NCBI GenBank assembly: GCA_016200325.1
Contig: JACQEZ010000014.1
Location: 144,934 to 208,933 of the forward strand
Length of the DNA: 64,000 bases
Direction: 5' to 3'
From: Candidatus Manganitrophaceae bacterium
GTDB taxonomy: Bacteria; Nitrospirota; Nitrospiria; SBBL01; Manganitrophaceae
Part shown: positions 1 to 7,528 of the stretch, one piece after another
Numbering within the stretch: position 1 is the stretch's first letter
How the letters are laid out: each line of letters starts with the position of its first letter
Program-made: the position numbers and the translations under genes
Notes under the pieces: model-generated
What the model saw: only the letters and a program-made list of their open reading frames with translations
Database searches by the model: none
What the model was told of the DNA's origin: nothing

Positions 1-126
1 CCATAAAAACGCCTGCTTGTTCTTATTGAAGAACCGATAAGGGATAAGTTAAGATAGGGATGTCCCCCCGGATGGTCTGGGAGGAGCACTGTATCCAAGC
101 ATCCGAGAAAGGAGTATCAGAAATAA

Positions 127-1554
127 ATGTTCGATATGCCTCTACGTTTCCGTTTGCTCTTGTGTCTACTTGTTCTCAGTTTATTGACTGTTTCCTGCAA
201 CGGCGGGGGAGGCACCTCAGGGAGCGCGGCCGATCCCGGCACTGGCCGCGCCGCCATTCTCCTGACCGATCGTTACGAAGAGAAGATTACCGATCATCAA
301 GGCCAAGTCATCACCTCCGCCAAGGAGATCTGGGTCACCTTCAGCAAATTGTCCTTAAAACCGGAGGAGGGGGACTGGATGACCCTCTTCGACGGACCCA
401 AAAACAAATCGGTCGATCTCTTGTCTCTCCATGGCAAGACCGATCTGGTGGCCCTGGCCGATCTGCCTCCCGGCAGGTACGACAAAGCGCGCCTTCAAAT
501 TGAAGAGGCCTGGTTTATCGACAGCGACGGGACGCGGCACGATGTCATTGTCCCTTCCCATCGGGTCACCATTCAGTTCAAGCACGATCTGGTCATCCAC
601 GCCGGCGACGATACCGAGATTCTCTTCGACTTTGTCCCAGGAAAATCGATTCATCTGATCGAGACCGGAAGTGGAAAGTTTATCCTTCGGCCGGTGGTCC
701 GCGTCCGACTCAAAGGCGAGGAGGAGGTAACCGAAGTTGTGAAGGTCGAAGGGAAAATCTCTTCGATCGACTGTGACGCGCATACATTGACACTGGCCCG
801 GGGTCAGGGCGATCCGATTACCGTCCACTTGGAAGAGGCACTCTTTATTCTAAAGGGGGGCGCCTTCCACCTGGAGGATGATGATCATAATGAGGCGGAA
901 AAAGAGGCGGCACAGGTTGCCTCGTGTAAACAGCTCCAGGAAGGAGAGACGGTCGAAATTCTCGGTACGGCCGATGACCAGGGGGTCCTTCATGCCTCTT
1001 TGGTCCGGTTCGAGGAGGAGGCGGAGGTCACCCATCGAATTGAATTCGCCGGGACCCTTCTGAAGGTCGGCTGCGACAGTCAGACGGTCCGCGTTACTTT
1101 TAGCGGAGGGGAAATCGACGTCAGCTTGGGTGTAACGACGAAGGTCTTTACGGACGATGACAAGGAGATCGCCGCCGAAGAGCGCTGTGATGCATTGAAG
1201 AAGGCGCTTCAAAAGCAAATCGGGGTTGAAGGAACGGTCGAAGCAAATCAGGTCATTGCCACGGAGATCACCCTCCCGGCGGCGGCGCCGACGGTCCGGC
1301 CGACCCGTCTCGAAGGGATCGTTCAGTCGATCACGGTGAACGGGACTGCAGCAACCGGATTCATTCTCAAAGATGCATCGGGGAAGTCATATACCGTAAC
1401 GACTGGAAACCAGACCGAGATCAAAGACCAAAATGGGAATACCCTTGCGGTCAACCAGCTTCTCAATCATCAGGTCCGGGTAGAGGGACCGCTCGATACG
1501 CAGACCCTCCCTAACCCGACAATCGCGGCTACCCTGGTGAGAGTCCTCTCGTAG
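127..1554 (+). CDS. Lipoprotein with DUF4382 and DUF5666-like domains
   Basis: This is a 475-residue exported lipoprotein of unknown function. The signal peptide ends in a lipobox (LTVSC, Cys24) followed by a Gly-rich linker. Residues about 40-200 (start GRAAILLTD, then the segment ending in LRPVVRVRLKG) match the DUF4382 pattern. The rest contains three DUF5666-like beta-barrel repeats beginning VEGKISSID, FAGTLLKVG and LEGIVQSI. The ATG at 127 follows AAAGGAG at 108-114. A strong terminator lies just downstream, so the gene is probably monocistronic. Both families are known only as secreted beta-rich domains, and no catalytic residues are apparent. Family assignment is by pattern recognition and is fairly safe; a function cannot be given. 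Confidence 0.85.
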   Translation: MFDMPLRFRLLLCLLVLSLLTVSCNGGGGTSGSAADPGTGRAAILLTDRYEEKITDHQGQVITSAKEIWVTFSKLSLKPEEGDWMTLFDGPKNKSVDLLSLHGKTDLVALADLPPGRYDKARLQIEEAWFIDSDGTRHDVIVPSHRVTIQFKHDLVIHAGDDTEILFDFVPGKSIHLIETGSGKFILRPVVRVRLKGEEEVTEVVKVEGKISSIDCDAHTLTLARGQGDPITVHLEEALFILKGGAFHLEDDDHNEAEKEAAQVASCKQLQEGETVEILGTADDQGVLHASLVRFEEEAEVTHRIEFAGTLLKVGCDSQTVRVTFSGGEIDVSLGVTTKVFTDDDKEIAAEERCDALKKALQKQIGVEGTVEANQVIATEITLPAAAPTVRPTRLEGIVQSITVNGTAATGFILKDASGKSYTVTTGNQTEIKDQNGNTLAVNQLLNHQVRVEGPLDTQTLPNPTIAATLVRVLS

Positions 1555-1568
1555 TCCCTGCCACATTG

Positions 1569-1607
1569 GGTGCACCGGCGTCATCCAATGCCGGTGCACC
1601 TCTCTTT
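1569..1607 (+). terminator. Rho-independent terminator
   Basis: A perfect 11-bp stem (GGTGCACCGGC at 1569-1579 paired with 1590-1600) has a 10-nt loop and is followed by TCTCTTT. It lies 15 nt after the stop of the DUF4382 lipoprotein gene. The opposite strand lacks a T tail, so it is probably one-directional. Confidence 0.85.
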
Positions 1608-1632
1608 AAAAATATAAAAGGCATCGGCGATT

Positions 1633-2226
1633 TTACCGGTCGGATTTCTGAAGCTGTCCCAACACCCGCTCCAATTTACGCCTTCGGGCCGGGGAGTGGG
1701 GGGCGGCCGGATCGCCGTAGAGCCAGTCGGCATACGATCGGCTCTCGGTGTCTTGAATGCTGAACCAGTGGCGTCCTTCTACAGTGGTCTCAATCGGTTC
1801 GCTGGCATGATGCCTTTGGATCTCGTCGCGGAGGGCAGCTAGCCATTCCCGGTCGGCAGCGGTGAAGCTGATCCCGATTCCGCGGGTCGATTTTTTGTAG
1901 CAGAGGGTTCCGCATCCTTCGAGGATCCCCCGCTCCAGATCGGACTGCCGGAGGCGGTATTTTTTAAAGAGGGCGGGGAGGGTGATTTCGATTTCCGAGG
2001 CGAGCGGATCGGGAAGGGTCAAGCGCGTTTCGGTTTTTGTGCCATGGAGCGGACGCTCCGGGTGGTGGAGCTGCCGATGCGGGATCTTCCGGGATTCGCA
2101 TGCAAGCGCGAGCAGCCGGGCCGCTTCCTCCAGGACCTCTTTATCCCGGTGGCGGATCGTCTGCTCTCCGGGGAGGCGCGCGGCGTGCAGAAAGCCGAAC
2201 AGGTATGCTTCTTGTGCCTCGGTCAT
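1633..2226 (-). CDS. Degenerate LAGLIDADG-like DNA-binding protein
   Basis: This is a 197-residue cytoplasmic protein. The start is set at the ATG at 2226, which has GAAGGAG 4 nt upstream; an upstream in-frame start at 2280 lacks such a site. Residues 8-17 (YLFGFLHAAR) and 98-106 (LERGILEGCG) sit where the two LAGLIDADG helices of a homing endonuclease would lie. The C-terminal WLYGDP followed by RRRKLERV resembles the usual LY-x(n)-RK ending. The acidic catalytic residue is Ala or His-Ala in the first helix and Glu in the second, so cleavage activity is doubtful. There is no intein or intron context. It may be a domesticated DNA-binding relative. The fold assignment is inference from motifs. 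Confidence 0.6.
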   Translation of the reverse strand: MTEAQEAYLFGFLHAARLPGEQTIRHRDKEVLEEAARLLALACESRKIPHRQLHHPERPLHGTKTETRLTLPDPLASEIEITLPALFKKYRLRQSDLERGILEGCGTLCYKKSTRGIGISFTAADREWLAALRDEIQRHHASEPIETTVEGRHWFSIQDTESRSYADWLYGDPAAPHSPARRRKLERVLGQLQKSDR

Positions 2227-2336
2227 CCGACTCCTTCTCTTCCCCCTTCCAATACTAATCGATCTTTCTTCCGTGATCAATCGCTCTTCTTTTTAGACAG
2301 AGGTGTGCTGCCGTCCCCGACCGGTTCCGACCTTCA

Positions 2337-2366
2337 TTGACATTTCTCTTTCACAATTGGTATTTT
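2337..2366 (+). promoter_or_regulatory. Sigma-70 type promoter for chrA
   Basis: TTGACA (2337-2342) and TATTTT (2361-2366) are separated by 18 bp, about 60 nt before the chromate transporter start. The -35 is perfect and the -10 has four of six consensus bases. Confidence 0.5.
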
Positions 2367-2425
2367 CGTGCCGTGAGCAGGAACCGCGGAGAAGATAGGA
2401 TGACGATGGACGAGAGGGGTTTATC

Positions 2426-3739
2426 GTGACACCGGCGGGAGAGGTCCGTCATCCGACCTGGGGGGAGGCGGTTCGGTTTTGGATTCAATTGGGGTTCATC
2501 AACTTCGGCGGGCCGACGGGGCAGATTGCGATCATGCATCGGGAGCTCGTTGAGCGACGGGGATGGATCGCCGAGGATCGTTTTCTTCATGCGTTGAATT
2601 ACTGCATGCTCCTGCCGGGACCGGAGGCCCAGCAGCTGGCGATCTATCTCGGCTGGCTTTTCCATCGAACCTGGGGCGGAATCATCGCCGGAACCTTTTT
2701 TGTTCTCCCCTCGATCTTCATCCTCCTTGGACTCAGCTGGGTTTATGTCTCCTTCGGCGCCCTCCCGGCGGTGGCCGCCCTCTTCTATGGTCTCAAGGCG
2801 GCCGTGTTGGCGATCGTCGCCGCCGCCGTCCTCCGGATCAGCCGAAAGGTGTTAAAGAACTGGGTCATGATCCTGTTGGCAGCGTTCGCGTTTATCGGGC
2901 TTGCTCTCCTGAACGTCCCCTTCCCCGCCATCGTCCTGGCGGCGGGGCTGATCGGCCTGATCGGGGGACGGTCCTGGCCGGCAGCCTTTACTGTGATCCG
3001 AGGAAAAGAGATCGCCAAGACCGTCGGCGCGCCAACCCCTTTTGAAAGCGATCAGATCCGTCCTTCGCTCTTGGGTGTCCTTCAGGTTGTCCTGATCGGT
3101 CTCCTCCTCTGGATCGTACCGCTGGCGCTGCTTGCCTTTTGGCGGGGAGCCGCCGACCTTTTTTTTCAGCAAGGCCTCTTTTTCTCGAAGGCGGCGATGG
3201 TGACATTCGGCGGCGCTTACGCCGTCTTGCCATACATCGCCCAGGCGGCGGTCGAGAACTATCATTGGCTTCGGCCGGGAGAGATGATGGATGGGTTAGG
3301 GCTGGCGGAGACGACCCCCGGCCCGCTGATCATGGTGGTCGCCTTTGTCGGTTATGTCGGCGCCTGGTCAAACGCCACCGGCCTCTCTCCAGTCAAAGCG
3401 GGTCTGTTGGGCGGATTGATTGCGACCTACTTTACCTTTCTTCCTTCGTTCATCTGGATTTTTCTCGGGGCCCCTTTTATTGAGCAGACGCGGGGGAACG
3501 TCTCCCTCTCCGCCGCCCTCTCTGCGATCACCGCGGCGGTCGTCGGCGTTATTTTAAATTTGGCGCTCCTCTTCGGCAGACACACCCTCTTTTCGTCGAC
3601 GGGAGGGGTCGACCTCTTTGCCTCGATCCTTGCCGGGGTCGCCTTTGTTGGACTCTGGAAGGGGGATTGGGATATCCTGTATGTGATTCCGGGAAGCGCC
3701 ATGGCCGGATTGATCTACAAATTGTGGATGGTCCCCTGA
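2426..3739 (+). CDS. chrA: Chromate efflux transporter ChrA, two-domain form
   Basis: This inner-membrane transporter of the CHR family exports chromate (relatives may handle sulfate-like anions). At 437 residues it has the long form with two CHR domains. The first begins FWIQLGFINFGGPTGQIA and contains LPGPEAQQLAIYLGW. The second contains FFSKAAMVTFGGAYAVLPYIAQ and GLAETTPGPLIMV, the repeated FGG and PGP motifs of the family. The start is a GTG at 2426 with GAGAGGGG at 2412-2419; the nearby ATGs are out of frame. A small MscS-type channel gene follows 45 bp downstream and may be co-transcribed. Family identity is clear; the substrate is by family knowledge. Confidence 0.93.
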   Translation: MTPAGEVRHPTWGEAVRFWIQLGFINFGGPTGQIAIMHRELVERRGWIAEDRFLHALNYCMLLPGPEAQQLAIYLGWLFHRTWGGIIAGTFFVLPSIFILLGLSWVYVSFGALPAVAALFYGLKAAVLAIVAAAVLRISRKVLKNWVMILLAAFAFIGLALLNVPFPAIVLAAGLIGLIGGRSWPAAFTVIRGKEIAKTVGAPTPFESDQIRPSLLGVLQVVLIGLLLWIVPLALLAFWRGAADLFFQQGLFFSKAAMVTFGGAYAVLPYIAQAAVENYHWLRPGEMMDGLGLAETTPGPLIMVVAFVGYVGAWSNATGLSPVKAGLLGGLIATYFTFLPSFIWIFLGAPFIEQTRGNVSLSAALSAITAAVVGVILNLALLFGRHTLFSSTGGVDLFASILAGVAFVGLWKGDWDILYVIPGSAMAGLIYKLWMVP

Positions 3740-3784
3740 GCCGTCCGAGATGGGTCCAGGGGAGAGGAAGTCCGGAGGATTGGG

Positions 3785-4324
3785 ATGTTGAGTGAAATGT
3801 TGGGGGAGCTGGCGCACCAGATTGCCCAGTTTGCGCCGAAGGCGGGGGTGGCGCTCCTGGTCTTTATCTTTTTTTGGGTGGTGAGTCTTCTGGTTGAGAA
3901 GATGGCGCGCCAGATCGGCCGGCGCTCGCATCTCAGCGCCGAACTTTTGACGTTGATCGGACGGACCACCTCTCTCTCATTGGTTGTGCTCGGAGCGATT
4001 ACGGCGCTGGGGACGGCGGGGATCAATGTCTCCGCATTGGTTGCCGGCTTGGGGCTGACCGGATTCGCCCTCGGCTTCGCTTTGAAAGATGCCCTCGCAA
4101 ATCTTTTAGCAGGTCTATTAATTCTAATCTACCGGCCGTTCAAACGGCACGACCGGATCTCCGTTGCAGGCTTCGAGGGTGTGGTCGTCGAGACCGATCT
4201 CCGTTATACCACCCTGCAGGACGAGACGAAGACGATCCTCATCCCCAATTCGACCCTTTTCACCAACTCGATCGTTCTCTTGGATCAAAAGAATGGAACC
4301 TATCGGCCCGAGAGCTCTCCTTGA
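3785..4324 (+). CDS. Short MscS-type mechanosensitive channel
   Basis: This 179-residue membrane protein has three hydrophobic segments. The pore helix (INVSALVAGLGLTGFALGFALKD) and the following beta-domain signature (GFEGVVVETDLRYTTLQDETKTILIPN) are typical of MscS channels, which release solutes under osmotic downshock. It stops soon after the beta domain and lacks most of the C-terminal alpha/beta cage, so it is shorter than E. coli MscS (286 residues). GGAGG lies upstream at 3774-3778. Its last 25 bases overlap the end of the convergent gene at 4300-4596. Identification is by sequence motif; gating properties cannot be judged. Confidence 0.88.
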   Translation: MLSEMLGELAHQIAQFAPKAGVALLVFIFFWVVSLLVEKMARQIGRRSHLSAELLTLIGRTTSLSLVVLGAITALGTAGINVSALVAGLGLTGFALGFALKDALANLLAGLLILIYRPFKRHDRISVAGFEGVVVETDLRYTTLQDETKTILIPNSTLFTNSIVLLDQKNGTYRPESSP

Positions 4325-4596
4325 CGCCGCTTGAGGTGCCCATTCCAGGCGGCCATGGCGAATGCGGCATCGGCGGAAGCGCTTCGTCGCCGCGGTTCGT
4401 CGATGATATCGAGATCGACGGAGCGGATCCCTTCGGAGCCTTTCAGCCGCTCGACCATCCCGGCCGGAATTTTCGCGATGATCGTTCCGGACGGGTAGGT
4501 ATAAAGGGGAGCGCCGCCAAACGCTTCAATCCGCTTGAGCATCTCTTTTCTCAGCCTCTCGCTGGAATGCCGCAATAAAATAAATGCCTCGACCAT
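4300..4596 (-). CDS. Small protein of unknown function
   Basis: This 98-residue cytoplasmic protein is not a family I recognise with confidence. The ATG at 4596 was chosen because GGAGG lies 5 nt before it; an ATG pair at 4626/4623 has a poorly spaced site. Alternating strands and an amphipathic helix (EAFILLRH, ERLRKEMLKRIEAFGG, GTIIAKIPAGMVERLKGSEGIRSVDLD) resemble the ferredoxin-like fold of peptidase I9/propeptide domains, which is only an impression. The tail is basic and disordered. It is convergent with, and overlaps, the MscS-type gene. Confidence 0.6.
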   Translation of the reverse strand: MVEAFILLRHSSERLRKEMLKRIEAFGGAPLYTYPSGTIIAKIPAGMVERLKGSEGIRSVDLDIIDEPRRRSASADAAFAMAAWNGHLKRRQGELSGR

Positions 4597-4879
4597 CTTC
4601 TCCTCCGGACCTTCTTTCGGCATCATCCCCTCTTCAGCGCATCTGAGTGGAAATGGGCACGTTGATTTTGATGGTCATTCTTCATTGCAATGAAAATGCC
4701 GGAGGGGTATTGCCTTCGCCCCAGGGCGGCGCAGGGGGAAAGGCCGATTTGAATCGCCCTTTCCTTCAATCGAACGTCTGATTTGCCCGCATTTACAGGA
4801 TAAAACGGAGAGATGGAAGGATACAGTGTATCCAAAGTGGAATCGAAAAGTATCGAGGGAAAGGGGTGAGACTTCACGA

Positions 4880-4908
4880 TTGTCGTGACGGAACGGCTGT
4901 GTTAAGAT
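4880..4908 (+). promoter_or_regulatory. Sigma-70 type promoter for the PD40 lipoprotein gene
   Basis: TTGTCG (4880-4885) and TAAGAT (4903-4908) are 17 bp apart, 30 nt before the next start codon. The rest of the 341-bp gap from 4597 to 4937 shows no other convincing element. A short minus-strand ORF at 4623-4877 has no Shine-Dalgarno site and reads as noise. Confidence 0.55.
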
Positions 4909-4937
4909 ACTCCGGTTTTTAAGATAGAGGAGGGGAG

Positions 4938-5789
4938 ATGCTCATCGAGAAGCGAAAATTACGTTCGATCGCCCTGTTTTTTGGAGCAATCGGTTGTCTC
5001 CTCGCCGGCTGCGCGCATCTAGAGCAAAAAGAGACGTCCGATCCTCCCGACCTCTTAATGGAGGGGAGCGAGAAGAAGTTGGCAACGCTCGATCCCGCGT
5101 TGTCGCTCCCGCGCTCGCTTTTCTTCAGCCCCGACGGACGGCATGCCGTCTGGGTCAATCGGGCGGGCGAGCAGGTTCAGGTGGTGGTGGACGGCGTCGC
5201 CGGTCCTCCGTTCGATTCGATCGGCCGAGGGCCGGTGACCCTCAGCCCGGACGGTCGGCGCGTGGCTTATGTCGTTGAGAATAAGACAAACCAGCACCTC
5301 TCGGTCGTCGTTGATGGAAAAGCGGGTCCCGAATATGAAAAGATCCTCTCGGGCACCCCGCTCTTCAGTCCCGACGGAAGGCATGTCGCCTATGCCGCGG
5401 TGAGGGAAGGAAAATATTACGTCATCCTTGATGCCGCGGTGGGGCCTGACTATGAGCTGGTCGGCCATCTGACCTTCAGCCCCGACGGCGGCCGCTTCGC
5501 TTATGCGGCGCAAAAAGACAAAAAGCGTTTTATTGTCGCCGATGGGGTTCCGGGCGCTCCCTTTGAAGATGTCTTCATCGCCGGCTTCAGTCCCGACGGA
5601 CGGCATCTGGTCTACTATGCGACCGAAGAGAAGCAGCGGCGGGTCATCATCGACGATCAGCCCGGTCCGCTGTTCGAAGCGGTCGGGCCGGTTCAGTTTT
5701 ATCCGGCCGCCGGAAAAGGGGCCTCTTTTCTCTCCTATGTCGGTTTGCGGGGATCGGAGCTGATTCAGCTTACCCAGCCGCTTCGGTAG
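4938..5789 (+). CDS. Lipoprotein with five PD40/TolB-like propeller repeats
   Basis: This 283-residue lipoprotein (lipobox LLAGC) has five alternating modules. Each pairs an SPDGRHVAY-type PD40 strand with a VVVDG-x(2)-GP-x-(F/Y)(D/E) strand, for example VVVDGVAGPPFDSIG and VIIDDQPGPLFEAVG. PD40 repeats form TolB-type beta-propellers that bind partners in the periplasm; the VVDG half is less usual. The start has GAGGAGGGGAG immediately upstream and a promoter at 4880-4908. It is alone in its transcription unit, with a convergent regulator gene downstream. The fold call is good; the role is unknown. Confidence 0.8.
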   Translation: MLIEKRKLRSIALFFGAIGCLLAGCAHLEQKETSDPPDLLMEGSEKKLATLDPALSLPRSLFFSPDGRHAVWVNRAGEQVQVVVDGVAGPPFDSIGRGPVTLSPDGRRVAYVVENKTNQHLSVVVDGKAGPEYEKILSGTPLFSPDGRHVAYAAVREGKYYVILDAAVGPDYELVGHLTFSPDGGRFAYAAQKDKKRFIVADGVPGAPFEDVFIAGFSPDGRHLVYYATEEKQRRVIIDDQPGPLFEAVGPVQFYPAAGKGASFLSYVGLRGSELIQLTQPLR

Positions 5790-5843
5790 AAACGGGCGCT
5801 TTTAACCCGCCGTTCAGGTCGAATAAAAGGAACCGGTCCCCCT

Positions 5844-7046
5844 TTAGGCCGTCCGACCCGGTCCCCCCATGAGCTTTGCGACAAGGCCGGCCCGTGTGCT
5901 GGACTGGACTTTTTTTAGGATATTTTTGATGTGGTCTTTTACTGTATAGACCCCGATGCCGAGTTCCGACGCGATCTCTTTGTTGGTCAGCCCCTGACCG
6001 ATTAATCTCGAGATCGACTCCTCGCGCTCGGTCAGCCCGAAATCGGGCCGGCCCGATCCGGTCGACCCGCTTTTCTCTTCGACCGGCTCGATGAGAATCA
6101 TCACCGTCATCTGCTTCCGGCCCCCTCCTTCCAAGGCGATTCCCCGCAGGGAGAAGCGTTTTCCCCGAAGCGAGAGGAGATCGCAGATCGGCAGGGTGCC
6201 GATCTGCGCCGGCTTCTCCGAGACGGCACGAAAGACCCGCCGCTTCAACTGCTGAAGCTGCCTCAGCACCCGTCCCTCTTCCAACCGGGGGACATTCCCT
6301 GTTCCACCCCGGAGGCCGTTCAAGAGTGCGGCCGCCGATTCATTCATAAAGAGAAACTCCCCTTCTTCTCCGAGCACGAGAACGCCGGGCGCGTCGTGTC
6401 GGCCGATTCCGGCCATCCAGGCCGGGATCTCCGGCTCGGGTGACGAGGACCGGGCATATCGGAAGAGTGCGCCGAGCAGGGTGGAAGCCCTTTCCAGAAA
6501 GTGGGACTCGCGCGGCGAGAAATCGGACCGTCCTTTCGATCTCCAGAGGGTCAACATACCGACCTCTCCCCCCGCCTCGTCGATGCAAAGGCTTGCCAAA
6601 GGATAAATCAGGCCGAGCGGCACGATCTTCTCCAGATAAAACGAACCGTTGAGCCAATACTCCGTTTCGTTTAGATCGGATCCGCGCAGAGCGATCGATC
6701 CCTGCTCATGAAAAGGCTGAAGCAGCGGCGCGGACGGGGTCAGAAGCGGGGCGAGAAGCCCCTCGGGAAGCTGATGAAGATAGCCGTCGACCGTTACGTG
6801 CGTGTCGGGCGCGCATCGAACCACCCAGGCGGCGTCGAAGGGGATCGCTTCCAGAACGACCCGAAGGGCGTTCCGCGCCGCCGAGGGAAAGGGATCTTGG
6901 GGATCGGCCGCCAGCGCATGAAGCGCTTTCAGCGCCGTCTCCTGCGGTCCGCTCAAGGGTGCGAGCGCACAGCTCCCTTTGGTTTTATTTGCGCGGTCCC
7001 ACGGCCCGACCGGTATTCTCCATCCCTGATACGCCTCGCGCGCCAT
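5844..7046 (-). CDS. LuxR-family regulator with N-terminal sensor region
   Basis: This 400-residue transcription factor has a C-terminal GerE/LuxR helix-turn-helix (about 340-395, with LTEREESISRLIGQGLTNKE and VKDHIKNILKKV). Residues about 30-190 look like a GAF-type sensor domain, and about 200-320 resembles a PAS-like fold (GVLVLGEEGEFLFMNESAAALL). It has no receiver domain. The ATG at 7046 follows AGGAGG with a 9-nt spacer; an ATG at 7055 abuts that site and is less likely. A sigma-54 promoter with two upstream dyads lies at 7183-7317, matching the promoter of the Asn-rich/CsgG-like operon at 26.5 kb. It may be a second-tier regulator of that system, which is inference. Confidence 0.85.
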   Translation of the reverse strand: MAREAYQGWRIPVGPWDRANKTKGSCALAPLSGPQETALKALHALAADPQDPFPSAARNALRVVLEAIPFDAAWVVRCAPDTHVTVDGYLHQLPEGLLAPLLTPSAPLLQPFHEQGSIALRGSDLNETEYWLNGSFYLEKIVPLGLIYPLASLCIDEAGGEVGMLTLWRSKGRSDFSPRESHFLERASTLLGALFRYARSSSPEPEIPAWMAGIGRHDAPGVLVLGEEGEFLFMNESAAALLNGLRGGTGNVPRLEEGRVLRQLQQLKRRVFRAVSEKPAQIGTLPICDLLSLRGKRFSLRGIALEGGGRKQMTVMILIEPVEEKSGSTGSGRPDFGLTEREESISRLIGQGLTNKEIASELGIGVYTVKDHIKNILKKVQSSTRAGLVAKLMGGPGRTA

Positions 7047-7182
7047 CCCTACCATCCTCCTCTACTGAAACACCATCGCGCCTTGCTCGGACATCTATGC
7101 CGCTCTGGCTTTAAATGTTTTTATGCTTGTTTATTCTCGCGTTGCCGGTGCGCCATCCCCACCGTCTGATTCTTTATAACAA

Positions 7183-7198
7183 AGCAAAGGGTGTGCCG
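7183..7198 (-). promoter_or_regulatory. Sigma-54 (-24/-12) promoter for the LuxR-type gene
   Basis: On the minus strand the sequence reads CGGCACACCCTTTGCT, with GG and GC separated by exactly 10 bp as RpoN promoters require. Predicted transcription starts near 7172, about 125 nt before the LuxR-type start codon. The core differs from the promoter at 26483-26498 at only two of 16 positions. Confidence 0.8.
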
Positions 7199-7280
7199 AT
7201 GTCTATTTGGGATGAGCGATCCCTCTTTATACGATCAGACGTAATTTTCCTTACCAAAGAGGAGATGGCGCGCCGCCCCT

Positions 7281-7317
7281 TTTCCGAATCTCGGAAAGTG
7301 CGATTCCGATTTCCGGA
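7281..7317 (-). promoter_or_regulatory. Paired activator-binding dyads (upstream activating sequence)
   Basis: Two 15-bp dyads, TTCCG-N5-CGGAA, lie at 7281-7295 and 7303-7317. Both arms are perfect in each, and the centres are 22 bp (two helical turns) apart. They sit about 91 and 113 bp upstream of the -24 element at 7196-7197, a usual distance for a sigma-54 activator. The same pair recurs at 26594-26630. In the 482-bp gap from 7047 to 7528 these and the promoter are the only clear elements besides the hairpin at 7503-7524. Confidence 0.75.
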
Positions 7318-7502
7318 AGGGATGTTCTGATAAGTTGGCGTCAAGAAGCACTGCAAGAAACACGGGAGGAAGAGGAACTTCAACCGAGGAAGAACGCCGA
7401 GGCATTTGCACATTGCATCTTTTCTCATTTCCCATTAAACTACCCGCCGGAGAGACATTTTTGAAAAAGCGTCTTCGTCGCATCCGACCCCGTTTTATCG
7501 GA

Positions 7503-7524
7503 GACCCCGCGCCGTCGGGGAGTC
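7503..7524 (+). promoter_or_regulatory. Hairpin that could cover the ribosome-binding site
   Basis: CCCCG at 7505-7509 can pair with CGGGG at 7516-7520, extended by GA/TC at the base. The 3' arm contains the GGGGAG Shine-Dalgarno sequence of the FHA/sigma-54 gene starting at 7529. Translational control is possible but unproven. Confidence 0.35.
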
Positions 7525-7528
7525 TGTT

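Noticed and set aside
4623..4877. 84-residue minus-strand ORF
   Set aside because: No Shine-Dalgarno sequence, no domain pattern, and it lies in a gap that carries a plus-strand promoter.
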